Assembly: GCF_007655255.1 (NCBI RefSeq) | Contig: NZ_VMYE01000007.1 | Coordinates: forward strand, 62,001-126,000 | Length of the DNA: 64,000 bases | Direction of reading: 5' to 3' | From: Extensimonas perlucida | GTDB lineage: Bacteria; Pseudomonadota; Gammaproteobacteria; Burkholderiales; Burkholderiaceae_C | In this document: positions 33,020-44,323 of the stretch, piece after piece | Position numbering within the stretch: the first letter of the stretch is position 1 | How the letters are laid out: each line of letters starts with the position of its first letter | Made by a program: the position numbers and the translations under genes | Notes under the pieces: model-generated | Told to the model about the DNA's origin: nothing | Seen by the model: only the letters and a program-made list of their open reading frames with translations | Database searches by the model: none

Positions 33020-33877
33020 TCAGGCGCTGCTGGCTGCATCCGTGGCGGAGAGGCTCCCCCAGGCGGAAGACGGAAAGGAGCCGCCGAACAACAGGCTTTT
33101 TTCCTCGGCGCTGACGGTGCTGTCGGGTTGCGCTTCAATGCGCACGCAATTGCGCCCACCGGACTTCGCGAGGTAGAGCTGCTGGTCGGCGCGCTCTATC
33201 CAGAGCTCGGGCGTGGAGCGTATCCAGGGCATGGCGAAGGCACCGCCCACGCTGAGGGTGACTTGCAGCTCTTGCGTTGGCGAGACGTGGATGGGGGTCT
33301 CGGCCACCATGCGGCGTATGCGCTCGGCCACCATGGTGCCGAATGCCGTCTGGCAGGTAGGCAATACCACGGCGAATTCTTCACCGCCGTAGCGCGCCAG
33401 GGTATCCATGGGGCGCACGCAGGCGCTCAAGGTGCGCGCCACGGATTGCAAGACCTTGTCGCCCACCACATGGCCGTGGAGGTCGTTGATGCGTTTGAAA
33501 TAGTCTATGTCCATCATCAGCAGCAGGGCCGACTCACCGGAGCGCGACACACGGTCCATCTCTTGCTCTAAAACCGTCTCGAAATGGCGGCGGTTGGCAA
33601 GGCCCGTCAGTGGGTCTTGCACGGAAAGTTCGCACAAACCGTCGATCAGGCCTTGTACGTACTGCGTCGGGGGCAGGGAGCGCAGCGCGGCATCATCGGC
33701 GCCCGCCTGCACTGCCAAGGCATGGGCAGTGTCCAGGCGCAAGTCGCGCACGTCGATGAGAGAGGAGGCCGCGGAGAGGGGCACTTTGCAGAGGGTGGGC
33801 CGGCAGAATCCTTGGAGTTTATCAGTGGGTGAAGCATGCGCAGGTGCCGAGCAAGGCAAATAGCCCCAATGGATCAT
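33020..33877 (-). CDS. diguanylate cyclase, cytoplasmic
   Basis: 285 residues from the ATG at 33877, which overlaps the stop of the upstream tctC-like gene (ATGA). A GTG at 33784 is an alternative start. Seen: short N-terminal helical region, then GGDEF with DPLTGLANRRHFETVLEQEM, MDIDYFKRINDLHGHVVGD and intact RYGGEEFAVVLP; RPMD five residues before it is a product-inhibition site. It should synthesise cyclic di-GMP. The C-terminal 35 residues are Ser-rich and carry no domain. Confidence 0.9.
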   Translation of the reverse strand: MIHWGYLPCSAPAHASPTDKLQGFCRPTLCKVPLSAASSLIDVRDLRLDTAHALAVQAGADDAALRSLPPTQYVQGLIDGLCELSVQDPLTGLANRRHFETVLEQEMDRVSRSGESALLLMMDIDYFKRINDLHGHVVGDKVLQSVARTLSACVRPMDTLARYGGEEFAVVLPTCQTAFGTMVAERIRRMVAETPIHVSPTQELQVTLSVGGAFAMPWIRSTPELWIERADQQLYLAKSGGRNCVRIEAQPDSTVSAEEKSLLFGGSFPSSAWGSLSATDAASSA

Positions 33878-34881
33878 GGCTGCACATATATGCCTTTGGC
33901 GACGCTGCCCCAGAGCCTGAAGTCGCGCGCCGCGCGTTCGGCCAGCGCTTGCGCGCTGCCGCTCCAGACGTCGTAGCCCTGCTCGACCAATTTGCGCCGG
34001 AGTTCGTCCTGCGCGAGTGCGCGGCGTGCCGCTTCGCTGTAGCGTGCGACGAGTTCGGCGGGCATCTTGGCCGGGCCGTACAGCCCGATCCAGCCACCCA
34101 CGTCATAGTCCGCGACGCCGGCTTCCTGCATGCTGGGCACTTGCGGCAAGGATGCATTGCGCTCGCGCGAGGTTACGGCAAGCGGGCGCACGCGGCCCGA
34201 GGCGATGTAGTTGCGCGCGCTGCCGATGATGTCGAACATCATGCTGATCTGCCCGCCGATCACGTCCGTCATCGCGGGCGCGTTGCCCTTATACGGAACA
34301 TGTGTGAGCTGCGTGCCTGTGCGGGCGGCAAAAAGCTCTCCGCTCAGGTGGTTCGAGCTGCCGATGCCGGCCGAGCCGTAGGAGAGCTGCCCCGGATGCG
34401 CCTTGGCATAGGCCACGAGCGCGGGCACGCTGCGAAACGGCAGGTCTTTGTTCACGACGAGCACGTTGGCGTAGCTCAGGATGGGGGCGATGGCGACCAG
34501 ATCTTTGGCCGGGTCGAAGGGCAGGGTGCCAAGGATGTGCGGGCTGATGGTCATCGTCGGGCTGCCTGCGAAGAAGATCGTGAGGCCGTTGGGCGCGGAC
34601 TTGGCGACCGCATCGCCCGCGAGCACGCCGCCCGCACCGGGTTTGTTGTCCACCAGTACCGTCTGCCCGAGTGCCTGCGCGAAATACGGCGCGAACAGGC
34701 GCGCCGCCGCATCGACCGGCCCGCCGGGCGCATAGCCGACGAGCAGCTTGATGGGCTGGTTGGCTGCAGCGCCAGCGGTGGTGTGCGCCGTTTGCGCTTG
34801 CAGCGCCGCAGGCAGGGCGAGCGCGGCCAGCAGCAAGGCAGCGGCCGCGCGCCGGGGCAAAAGGGGATTCGATGCAGGCAT
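33874..34881 (-). CDS. Bug-family (TctC-like) periplasmic binding protein
   Basis: 335 residues. Bug receptors bind carboxylates and related solutes for tripartite tricarboxylate transporters. Seen: signal peptide with Arg pair and AALLLAALALPAALQAQ, IKLLVGYAPGGPVDAAARLF, GQTVLVDNKPGAGGVLAGDAV, FDPAKDLVAIAPI, LSYGSAGIGSSNHLSGELF and VPSMQEAGVADYDVGGWIGL. No TctA/TctB membrane genes are adjacent, as is common for this greatly expanded family in Burkholderiales. The ligand is unknown. Confidence 0.92.
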   Translation of the reverse strand: MPASNPLLPRRAAAALLLAALALPAALQAQTAHTTAGAAANQPIKLLVGYAPGGPVDAAARLFAPYFAQALGQTVLVDNKPGAGGVLAGDAVAKSAPNGLTIFFAGSPTMTISPHILGTLPFDPAKDLVAIAPILSYANVLVVNKDLPFRSVPALVAYAKAHPGQLSYGSAGIGSSNHLSGELFAARTGTQLTHVPYKGNAPAMTDVIGGQISMMFDIIGSARNYIASGRVRPLAVTSRERNASLPQVPSMQEAGVADYDVGGWIGLYGPAKMPAELVARYSEAARRALAQDELRRKLVEQGYDVWSGSAQALAERAARDFRLWGSVAKGIYVQP

Positions 34882-34925
34882 GGGCTTGTCTCCGTGGGGC
34901 GCACACGCAGTGCGTCTTAGTTTTA

Positions 34926-34978
34926 GGTCAAAATGGCATCTAGCGCTTATGTATCAAGCGCTAGCAGCTATTTTTGTA
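34926..34978 (+). repeat. interspersed palindromic repeat, best-preserved copy
   Basis: Contains the inverted core TAGCGCTT / AAGCGCTA with the flanks TCAAAATGGCATC and GCAGCTATTTTTGTA. Intergenic between the binding protein and gabD genes. Confidence 0.85.
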
Positions 34979-35002
34979 GAAGCAAATGGACTCCAGACGA
35001 GC

Positions 35003-36475
35003 TCATTTCAGAATGTCCCCCACGCACAAATACTTGAGCTCCACGTACTCGTCGATACCGTGGTGCGAGCCTTCGCGGCCAAGGCCCGATTGCTTGACGC
35101 CGCCAAACGGCACGTGCTCGGTCGCGAGGATGCCCACGTTGATGCCGACCATGCCGTATTCGAGCGCCTCGGCGACGCGGAAGATGCGCCCTACGTCGCG
35201 GCTGTAAAAATAGCTCGCCAGGCCGTATTCGGTGGCGTTCGCGGCGGCGACGGCTTCCTGTTCGGTGCGGAACTTGAACACGGGGGCGAACGGGCCGAAG
35301 GTCTCCTCGCGCGCGCACAGCATTTCGGGCGTGGCATCGGCGACCACGGTGGGCTCGAAGAACAGGCCGCCCAGGCGCTTGCCCCCCGTGAGCACGCGCG
35401 CGCCCTTGGCGACGGCATCTTGCACGTGGCGTTCGACCTTCTCCACGGCGGCTTCCTCGATCAGCGGGCCCTGGTTCACGCCTTCTTCAAAACCATTGCC
35501 CACCTTGGCCGTGCGCACCTTGGCGGCAAACTTCTGCACGAATTCCTCGTACACGCCTTCTTGCACGTAGATGCGGTTGGAGCACACGCAGGTCTGGCCC
35601 GCGTTGCGGTACTTGCTTGCAAAGGCACCCTCGACGGCGCTGTCGAGGTCGGCGTCGTCGAACACGATGAAGGGCGCATTGCCGCCGAGTTCGAGCGAGA
35701 GCTTTTTCACCGTGGGTGCGCACTGCGCCATCAGGATGCGGCCGACCTCGGTAGAGCCCGTGAAGCTCAGGTGCCGCACCACGTCGCTCGCGCATAGCAC
35801 CTTGCCGATCTCCACGCTGCCGGGGCCGTCGCTCGTGAGGACGTTGAGCACGCCGGCCGGAATGCCCGCGCGCACCGCGAGCTCGGCCGCGGCGAGCGCC
35901 GTGAGCGGCGTGAGCTCGGCCGGCTTGATGACCACCGGGCAGCCTGCGGCAAGCGCCGGCGCCACCTTGCGCGTGATCATGGCAAGCGGAAAGTTCCACG
36001 GCGTGATCGCGGCGCACACGCCCACGGGTTGGCGCAGCACCAGCAGGCGGCGGTTGTTGTCGAACTGCGGCAGCGTCTCGCCGTTGATACGCTTGGCCTC
36101 CTCGGCAAACCACTCGACGAAGCTCGCGCCGTAAGCCACTTCTCCCTTGGCTTCGGGCAGCGGCTTGCCCTGCTCGGCCGTCATGATGCGGCCCAGGTCG
36201 TCGGCGTTGGCCATGAGCAGGTCGTACCACTTGCGCAGCAAAATGCTGCGCTCTTTGGCCGTGAGGTTGCGCCAGGCGGGCCAGGCGGCGTTGGCGGCGG
36301 CGATCGCGGCTTCGGCCTCCGCTGGCCCGAGCTTGGCCACGTCGGCCAGGTGGCGGCCTGTGGCCGGGTCGTGCACGGCAAAGCGTGCCGTACCGGCAAC
36401 CCAGCGGCCATCGATGAGCGCGTCGGTCTTGAGCAGGCTGGGGTCTTGGAGGGCGGCGAGGGGTGATGCGGTCAT
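35003..36475 (-). CDS. gabD: NAD(P)-dependent succinate-semialdehyde dehydrogenase
   Basis: 490 residues. Oxidises succinic semialdehyde to succinate, typically in 4-aminobutyrate breakdown. Seen: [60 protein letters not shown] (catalytic Glu), [20 protein letters not shown] (catalytic Cys) and [20 protein letters not shown], which together favour the GabD class over other aldehyde dehydrogenases. The frame stays open far upstream, across alaS; the start at 36475 is fixed by homology. Diverges from alaS. Confidence 0.92.
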   Translation of the reverse strand: MTASPLAALQDPSLLKTDALIDGRWVAGTARFAVHDPATGRHLADVAKLGPAEAEAAIAAANAAWPAWRNLTAKERSILLRKWYDLLMANADDLGRIMTAEQGKPLPEAKGEVAYGASFVEWFAEEAKRINGETLPQFDNNRRLLVLRQPVGVCAAITPWNFPLAMITRKVAPALAAGCPVVIKPAELTPLTALAAAELAVRAGIPAGVLNVLTSDGPGSVEIGKVLCASDVVRHLSFTGSTEVGRILMAQCAPTVKKLSLELGGNAPFIVFDDADLDSAVEGAFASKYRNAGQTCVCSNRIYVQEGVYEEFVQKFAAKVRTAKVGNGFEEGVNQGPLIEEAAVEKVERHVQDAVAKGARVLTGGKRLGGLFFEPTVVADATPEMLCAREETFGPFAPVFKFRTEQEAVAAANATEYGLASYFYSRDVGRIFRVAEALEYGMVGINVGILATEHVPFGGVKQSGLGREGSHHGIDEYVELKYLCVGDILK

Positions 36476-36570
36476 GGACAAAGCTCCAGAAACGGAAGGG
36501 ACTACGAAAAGCACTGCAGGATAACAAGCGACGGTTTTGTGCGCTGCAGCGTCGGAGACAGGGCCAAACC

Positions 36571-36576
36571 TATAAT
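36571..36576 (+). promoter_or_regulatory. putative -10 box of alaS
   Basis: TATAAT stands 73 bp before alaS in the divergent gabD-alaS gap (36476-36649). No convincing -35 is seen at 16-18 bp. Confidence 0.45.
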
Positions 36577-36649
36577 GAAATGTTATGCAAAGCGCGCCTG
36601 CGAGCCCGTATCGGCGGCGCGCTTGTTGCACACCACCCTCACACCATCC

Positions 36650-39274
<2,625 letters not shown>

Positions 39275-39317
39275 GTCTCTCTGAGAGACTGAGTCGGCAG
39301 CTGTTCGGGGCGGCACG

Positions 39318-40448
39318 ATGGCAAACCTATTTCCGCGCTGGTTTGTGATGGGGCTGGGCCTTTGGTGGTTCGGCCCGGCATGGGCCATGTCGGTGGCCTT
39401 CATCAACCCCGGCAAGCCCGATGAAGCGTATTGGGCGAGCGCATCGGCAGCCATGGCGCAGGCGGCGCGCAGCCTGGGCGTGACGCTGGAAGTGCACTAC
39501 GCCCACCGCGACCACGTGCAGGCCCTGACCCTGGCGCGGCAGCTCGCGGCGCGTGCGCCTGCAAGCTCGCCCAGCTCGCCTACGCCGCCCGTCAGGCCCG
39601 ATTACGTGATTTTTAGCAACGATTACGGCACCGGGCCCGAAGTCCTGCGCATCCTCGAAGGCTCGGGCATCCGCAGCTTCATGGTCTTCAGCGCGGTGCA
39701 TGGTCGCAGCCGCGAAGAAACAGGCGCACCCCGCACCCGCCACCGCCTCTGGCTTGGCAGCCTGGAGCCGCAGGCAGAAGAAGCCGGTTACCTCACGGCG
39801 CGCGCGCTCATTGCCCGCGCCAAGGCCGCGGGGGCAGCACGCGCAGCCGATGGCAAGTTGCAGTTGCTGGCCATTGCCGGAGACCGTTCGACTCCTTCAT
39901 CCATAGCGCGCAACGCTGGCATGGAGCGCGCCGTGGCCGAAGCCAAGGATGTTGTCCTGGTGCAGCAGGTGTTTGGCGACTGGCGGCGCGACAAGGCCGC
40001 CGAGCAGGCGGCTTGGCTCTACCAGCGTTATCCGGCAGCGCGTCTGGTGTGGGCCGGCAATGACCTGATGGCGTTTGGCGCCATGGATGCCTGGCGGGCA
40101 CGCGGCGGTCAGCCGGGCAAGGATGCCTGGTTCAGCGGCATCAACACCTCCGAGGAGGCATTCGCGAGCCTGCGCAGCGGCGCGCTTTCGGCGCTTGCCG
40201 GCGGGCATTTCATGACGGGGGCCTGGGCGCTGGTGATGCTGTTCGACTACGCGCACGGGGTGGACTTCGAGGCGCAGGGGCTGGAGCAGCAACGGCCCAT
40301 GTTCGTGCTGTTCGACGCACGCCTCGCGCAGCGCTTTGCGCAGCGTCTGCTCGACCCCGCGCACCCACTGGACTTCAGGCCTTATAGCAAGGCACTGAAT
40401 CCTCGGCGTCAGCATTACGATTTCAGCCTGTTGCCCTTGCTGCAGTAG
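39318..40448 (+). CDS. periplasmic sugar-binding-like protein, sensor partner of a diguanylate cyclase
   Basis: 376 residues. Seen: signal peptide ending in PAWA, then a type I periplasmic binding fold with VAFINPGKPDEAYWASASA, DYVIFSNDYGTGPEVLRILE, IAGDRSTPSSIARNAGMERA and ARLVWAGNDLMAFGAMDA. The pattern is that of ribose/autoinducer-2-like binding proteins. No ABC permease or ATPase gene is near. The diguanylate cyclase 6 bp downstream has a periplasmic sensing loop, so this protein may deliver a ligand signal to it. The ligand is unknown. Confidence 0.82.
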   Translation: MANLFPRWFVMGLGLWWFGPAWAMSVAFINPGKPDEAYWASASAAMAQAARSLGVTLEVHYAHRDHVQALTLARQLAARAPASSPSSPTPPVRPDYVIFSNDYGTGPEVLRILEGSGIRSFMVFSAVHGRSREETGAPRTRHRLWLGSLEPQAEEAGYLTARALIARAKAAGAARAADGKLQLLAIAGDRSTPSSIARNAGMERAVAEAKDVVLVQQVFGDWRRDKAAEQAAWLYQRYPAARLVWAGNDLMAFGAMDAWRARGGQPGKDAWFSGINTSEEAFASLRSGALSALAGGHFMTGAWALVMLFDYAHGVDFEAQGLEQQRPMFVLFDARLAQRFAQRLLDPAHPLDFRPYSKALNPRRQHYDFSLLPLLQ

Positions 40449-40454
40449 CGGCGG

Positions 40455-41807
40455 ATGGATTGCAGCAAGATACCCATGCCTCGTTCCGGACCAGCGTCTG
40501 AATCCGCAGCCACGGCCATACCCGCGCCGTTTCGCTCCATCGCCTCGGTGCTGATTCGGCGCATCGTGGCCCTGGCACTGCTTTGCATGCTGCTGCTAGG
40601 TGGTCTGCAGGCAGTTTTCGAATACCAGCGGGGACAAAAAGAGTTCGCGCGTGCCGTGCACGTGATCGCGGAAAACGGCGTGAGCCTGCTGTCCACGGCC
40701 TTGTGGGACATCGAAACGAGCGCCGTGCAGCGCCAGGTGCAGTCGCTGGTGAGTCTGCCGGAAGTCGGGCACGTGCGTCTGCGTGCCGCGACGGGCCCGG
40801 TTTTCGAGGCCGGCAAGGTCGGCTACGGCGACATCCCGCCTTCTGTGGTGCTGCAAATTCCTTCACCCAGGCACAGCGGCGGCAACTCCCTGGGAACGCT
40901 CGAAATCTGGGCCAATGCCAGCTATTTCCACAAGCAAATATGGACCCAGACCGCGGCGGTGGTGGGTGGCTACCTGCTTATCACTTTATTGCTCTGCCTG
41001 ACCGCAGCGGGGGTGCTGCGGCGCGATCTGCAGAAGCCCCTGCAGCAGATCGCGCGCTTTGCCACCGAACTCAAGCCCCACAATCTTTCGCTGCCGCTGA
41101 CGTATGTGCGGCCCACGCGCGCGCACCAGGACGAGATCGATTTGCTGGTGCAAGGCATTGCGCGCCTGCAGGAGGCTTTGCGCGGCCACATCCAGAACCT
41201 GGACCAGCTTGTGCTTGAGCGCACGCAGCAACTTGAAGAACTCGTGACCGAGGTGCAGGAGCTTTCCCGCACCGATACGCTCACTGGCTGCCTGAACCGC
41301 CGCGCGATAGACGAGCGCCTGCCCATAGAGCTGCAGCGCAGCCTGCGCTACGGACGCGCTCTGAGCGTCATGTTTGCCGACCTGGATTACTTCAAGCGCA
41401 TCAACGACGGATTCGGCCACGCTACGGGCGATGTAGTGCTGCGCGAGCTGGCGCAGCGCTACCTGGCAAATCTGCGCACCCCGATCGACTGGGTTGCGCG
41501 CTATGGCGGTGAGGAGTTCATCATCGTTCTGCCCGATTGCGGTCTGGAAGACGCCGTGCAGCTGGCCCAGCGCCTGCGGGTCTTAACCCAGTCAGCACCG
41601 GTGCAGGTTGCTGGGCGGGAACTGCACCTGACGGCCAGCTTTGGCGTGGCGCAGTTCGATCAGGGCGAAAGCGCAGCGCAACTCCTCGCCCGCGCCGACG
41701 CGGCACTGTACCGAGCCAAGGCCGCCGGCCGCGATCGGGTGTGTCAGGATGACTTTGCCGGCACCGGGAATACCGTGCCTGCCGGTCTGCTCACTGGCGC
41801 TGAATGA
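40455..41807 (+). CDS. membrane-bound diguanylate cyclase with periplasmic sensor and HAMP-like linker
   Basis: 450 residues. Order: Arg-rich cytoplasmic start, membrane helix (about residues 33-53), periplasmic domain (about 55-155), second helix (about 158-182), HAMP-like linker, coiled coil (about 225-275) and GGDEF with DTLTGCLNRRAIDERLPIEL, FADLDYFKRINDGFGHATGD and RYGGEEFIIVLP. The place of the RxxD inhibition site reads TPID, so the usual product inhibition appears to be missing. Starts 6 bp after the binding protein and is surely co-transcribed. The end overlaps the convergent sodC by 17 bp. Confidence 0.92.
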   Translation: MDCSKIPMPRSGPASESAATAIPAPFRSIASVLIRRIVALALLCMLLLGGLQAVFEYQRGQKEFARAVHVIAENGVSLLSTALWDIETSAVQRQVQSLVSLPEVGHVRLRAATGPVFEAGKVGYGDIPPSVVLQIPSPRHSGGNSLGTLEIWANASYFHKQIWTQTAAVVGGYLLITLLLCLTAAGVLRRDLQKPLQQIARFATELKPHNLSLPLTYVRPTRAHQDEIDLLVQGIARLQEALRGHIQNLDQLVLERTQQLEELVTEVQELSRTDTLTGCLNRRAIDERLPIELQRSLRYGRALSVMFADLDYFKRINDGFGHATGDVVLRELAQRYLANLRTPIDWVARYGGEEFIIVLPDCGLEDAVQLAQRLRVLTQSAPVQVAGRELHLTASFGVAQFDQGESAAQLLARADAALYRAKAAGRDRVCQDDFAGTGNTVPAGLLTGAE

Positions 41808-42321
41808 CGCCGCAGGCCAGCCGCGGGCCCGCATTGCCCACGGGCTGGGAGACGTAGTCGTCAGGGTCGCGGTGCACGATCAGCCCCCGGCCGACGATGT
41901 CATTTGCCGTACTGCCTATGCGCAGCGTGCGGGACTCGAAGCTGAACCGCGCCACGCCCTGCGCATCCGCCTTGAGATTGGGTAGATCGCCGACATGGTG
42001 CATGCCTTCATCCATGCCGCCATGTCCATGGGGCTTGCCAGCCGGGTTGAAGTGCCCGCCAGCGCTCAAGCCATCGCCGCTGGAGCAGTCGCCTTTTTCA
42101 TGGATGTGGAAACCATGTTCGGCATTCGGCTTGAGGCCACGCACCTCGCCTGAAACACGCACCGCATCGCCCTGCTGGACGAATTGCACCGTCCCCACTG
42201 TCGCATTGCCGCGCGTGGGTGCGAGCGAAGCCGTGGCAGCGGGGGCGGGAGCGGGAGCAGTGGAGGCGCAAGCGGCCAGCGCAAGAACGCTGCTGGCGAG
42301 CAAGGTAAAACGGAAATTCAT
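41791..42321 (-). CDS. sodC: Cu/Zn superoxide dismutase, lipoprotein-type signal
   Basis: 176 residues from the ATG at 42321. Seen: a lipobox-like LALAAC at residues about 14-19, a Pro/Ala spacer, then HGFHIHEKGDC (copper His and disulfide Cys), AGGHFNPAGKPHG and HVGDLPNL (zinc ligands), VGRGLIVHRDPDDY and GNAGPRLACGVI. It removes superoxide in the periplasm. All metal ligands are visible. The region upstream of it on its own strand is the left end of the integrated element and the terminator at 42414-42454. Confidence 0.94.
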   Translation of the reverse strand: MNFRFTLLASSVLALAACASTAPAPAPAATASLAPTRGNATVGTVQFVQQGDAVRVSGEVRGLKPNAEHGFHIHEKGDCSSGDGLSAGGHFNPAGKPHGHGGMDEGMHHVGDLPNLKADAQGVARFSFESRTLRIGSTANDIVGRGLIVHRDPDDYVSQPVGNAGPRLACGVIQRQ

Positions 42322-42413
42322 GGCGAAGGCTCCTTGGCAAGCAAAAGGACAGGGCAGCAGCGAATGTACCCGGAGATGCAGGTATTTCGCTGCCAGCAGC
42401 GCAAGCAGCCTTG

Positions 42414-42454
42414 GCAAAAAGAAAGCCCGCCGACCTTTTGGACCTGCGGGGCTT
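42414..42454 (-). terminator. intrinsic terminator, probably the original one of tRNA-Ser
   Basis: On the minus strand: AAGCCCCGC ... GCGGGCTT stem with a short inner hairpin, then TTTCTTTTT. No gene ends here on this strand except the tRNA-Ser transcript, which before integration of the element would have run straight into it. Confidence 0.65.
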
Positions 42455-42501
42455 GAGGGACGCGCATTAGCGCTTTATGACGCAATGGCGCAAAAGACTT
42501 T

Positions 42502-42516
42502 CTGGCGGAGAGGGCG
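42502..42516. repeat. left attachment site (attL)
   Basis: 15-bp copy of the tRNA-Ser 3' end including the CCA complement; identity with 51720-51734 stops on both sides. Confidence 0.85.
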
Positions 42517-42591
42517 TCCGCTGAATAGCAGTCCAGATAAATCCGAGGCGATCCAAAAATCACCAAAAAATCAATGAGTTAGTCGATATTG

Positions 42592-42620
42592 TTGTCCGAA
42601 TAAGTCCATCAAGCTACACT
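42592..42620 (+). promoter_or_regulatory. putative integrase promoter
   Basis: TTGTCC, 17 bp, TACACT, 60 bp before the GTG of the integrase. A reasonable sigma-70 pair inside the left end of the element. Confidence 0.45.
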
Positions 42621-42680
42621 GCAATCCACGTCATCCGGTAAGACACAGAGAAAGACCGGATAGTTTGGAGGAGTGCTTTT

Positions 42681-43859
42681 GTGGCTACCGAGAAAAAACT
42701 TTCCCCCCGCTTCGTCGCTACCGCGCCAGAGGGCTCGCACAGCGACGGCGGCAATCTGTACCTGCGCGTGCGCCCTGGTGGGTCACGCGCGTGGGTCTTT
42801 CGGTACAAGGCCGCCGGCAAGGTGCGCGAGCTGGGGCTGGGGCCTACGCACTCACGCGGCCTTGCTGAGGCCCGCACGATTGCCGCCGCCATGCGCAACG
42901 CCATCCTCAACGGCAAAGACCCGGCAACGGTGCTGGCGCGCACATCCAGCGCCGCCGAAAAGCCAAAGACCTTTGCCGACTGCGCCAGCGAGCTGATCGA
43001 GTCCAAGCGCCCAGGCTGGCGCAATGCCAAACACGCGCAGCAGTGGGCAAACACCCTGCGCGACTACGTGCTGCCCGCCATTGGCGAAAAACCACCCGCA
43101 GACGTCGGCATCGCGGACGTGAAGGCGATCCTGCTGCCGCTTTGGGCAACCAAGACGGAGACCGCTACGCGCGTGCGCCAGCGTATCGAGGCAGTGTTGG
43201 ACTACGCCGCAGTGCACGGACTATGCGACGTCCCGAATCCTGCGCGCTGGAAGGGTTGCCTCGACAAAGTGCTGCCCGCGCCGCGCAAGGTCACGCGGGT
43301 TGCGCACCACGCAGCAGCACCCTATGCCGACGTGCCGCGCATCACGGCCCAGCTGGCGATCCAAGACCACGTTTCCGCCCTGGCGCTTCGGTTCATCGTC
43401 CTGACCGCCTGCCGCAGTGGCGAGGCGCGCGCGGCGACGTGGGCGGAGATCGACCTGCAGGCCCGCGTGTGGGCCGTCCCAGCTTCTCGGATGAAGGCAG
43501 GCCGCGAGCATCGCGTGCCGCTATCCGACGCGGCAGTGGCCGTGCTGGCCCAGGCTCAGGCACTGCGCCGCGTGTCCACCGACCTGATCTTCCCTGGTGC
43601 GCGTGACGGAGTTCTGAGCGACGTGGCCATCAACAAGGTTTTGCACGCCGTCGCGCCCGGCGTTACCGTGCACGGGTTTCGCAGCTCGTTCCGTGTTTGG
43701 GCCGAAGAGCAGACCAATTTCCCGCGCAGCGTCACCGAGGCGGCCCTGGCGCACGCAAACCAAGACCGCGTGGAGGCCGCATATCAGAGAAGCGACCTGT
43801 TCGAGCGCCGCCGTGAGCTGATGGCGCAGTGGGCGAGCTACTGCTGCGCTTCTAGGTGA
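42681..43859 (+). CDS. tyrosine recombinase / P4-type integrase
   Basis: 392 residues with a GTG start preceded by GGAGGAG. Inserts the element into, and with a helper removes it from, the tRNA-Ser site. Seen: N-terminal DUF4102-type arm-binding domain with GGNLYLRVRPGGSRAWVFRY, a core-binding domain, and the catalytic domain with TACRSGEARAATWAEID (Arg), HGFRSSFRVWAEE (His-x-x-Arg), LAHANQDRVEAAYQRSD (His and Tyr). All catalytic residues are present, so it may be active. Lies 165 bp from attL, the usual place for this class. Confidence 0.95.
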   Translation: MATEKKLSPRFVATAPEGSHSDGGNLYLRVRPGGSRAWVFRYKAAGKVRELGLGPTHSRGLAEARTIAAAMRNAILNGKDPATVLARTSSAAEKPKTFADCASELIESKRPGWRNAKHAQQWANTLRDYVLPAIGEKPPADVGIADVKAILLPLWATKTETATRVRQRIEAVLDYAAVHGLCDVPNPARWKGCLDKVLPAPRKVTRVAHHAAAPYADVPRITAQLAIQDHVSALALRFIVLTACRSGEARAATWAEIDLQARVWAVPASRMKAGREHRVPLSDAAVAVLAQAQALRRVSTDLIFPGARDGVLSDVAINKVLHAVAPGVTVHGFRSSFRVWAEEQTNFPRSVTEAALAHANQDRVEAAYQRSDLFERRRELMAQWASYCCASR

Positions 43860-44008
43860 AGTTCTTGGCCGAGGCGATCCACGACAAGCTGCAGAACTTC
43901 CACGAGCGCTTTAACGACGCGCAGCAGTACGAGAAGAACGACTTCCTGAACTTTTTGCTGATCGACGTCAAGCAAATTTGCACGAAAACAACAAAAAGCA
44001 AAAAATGA
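43856..44008 (+). CDS. 50-codon orphan frame coupled to the integrase
   Basis: Its GTG overlaps the integrase stop (GTGA), so it could be translated by coupling. The first 40 codons have strong C/G third-position bias and read VKFLAEAIHDKLQNFHERFN then DAQQYEKNDFLNFLLIDVKQ, an amphipathic helical pattern with no family I recognise; the last ten codons run into A-rich DNA (KTTKSKK). This looks like either a small real protein or the surviving piece of a lost gene whose remainder was replaced by the AT-rich stretch that follows. Confidence 0.45.
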   Translation: MKFLAEAIHDKLQNFHERFNDAQQYEKNDFLNFLLIDVKQICTKTTKSKK

Positions 44009-44087
44009 CAAAAAGACCGCTAAACCTTTGTCGTGAAAGGATTTTATGCAATCGTTTTTATAGCGTTTCGGACTGCTTTTTTTTCGC

Positions 44088-44128
44088 GTGGTGCAAGATG
44101 CGCCATCTGGTGCACTTTTTTGCACCAC
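44088..44128. promoter_or_regulatory. palindromic operator-like site
   Basis: GTGGTGCAA (44088-44096) and TTGCACCAC (44120-44128) form a 9-bp inverted repeat; inside it GGTGCA (44109-44114) and TGCACC (44121-44126) form a second, shorter one. It lies just before the putative promoter of the alpA operon and is a plausible binding site for a regulator of the element. Confidence 0.5.
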
Positions 44129-44146
44129 CACGTCTTTGCTGCTTTT

Positions 44147-44174
44147 TTGCAGTCCGGCCGAATACAGGCACAAT
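44147..44174 (+). promoter_or_regulatory. putative promoter of the alpA-replication operon
   Basis: TTGCAG, 16 bp, CACAAT, 150 bp before alpA, right after the palindromic site. Confidence 0.4.
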
Positions 44175-44205
44175 GAATTTGCGTTTTTGAAGAGCGCAAA
44201 AAGGA

Positions 44206-44295
44206 GAAGGGGATCGGCGGCAACCGACCCCCTTCACGTACCAACCCCGGAGTAGGAATAGGCACGGCTCTTGGCAGGGCCACTCGATCCTACTC
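44206..44295 (+). promoter_or_regulatory. structured leader of the alpA operon
   Basis: Two hairpins: GAAGGGG-a-TCGG / CCGA-c-CCCCTTC (44206-44235), and GAGTAGGA / TCCTACTC (44250-44257 with 44288-44295), enclosing 30 nt. The sequence before alpA then runs through GGGTAGTCTCC to an AAGGAAA ribosome binding site. Function unknown; it could control readthrough or translation of alpA. The remaining part of 44009-44205 is AT-rich and holds no convincing gene. Confidence 0.45.
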
Positions 44296-44323
44296 TGGGT
44301 AGTCTCCAAAAGGAAATTACCCC

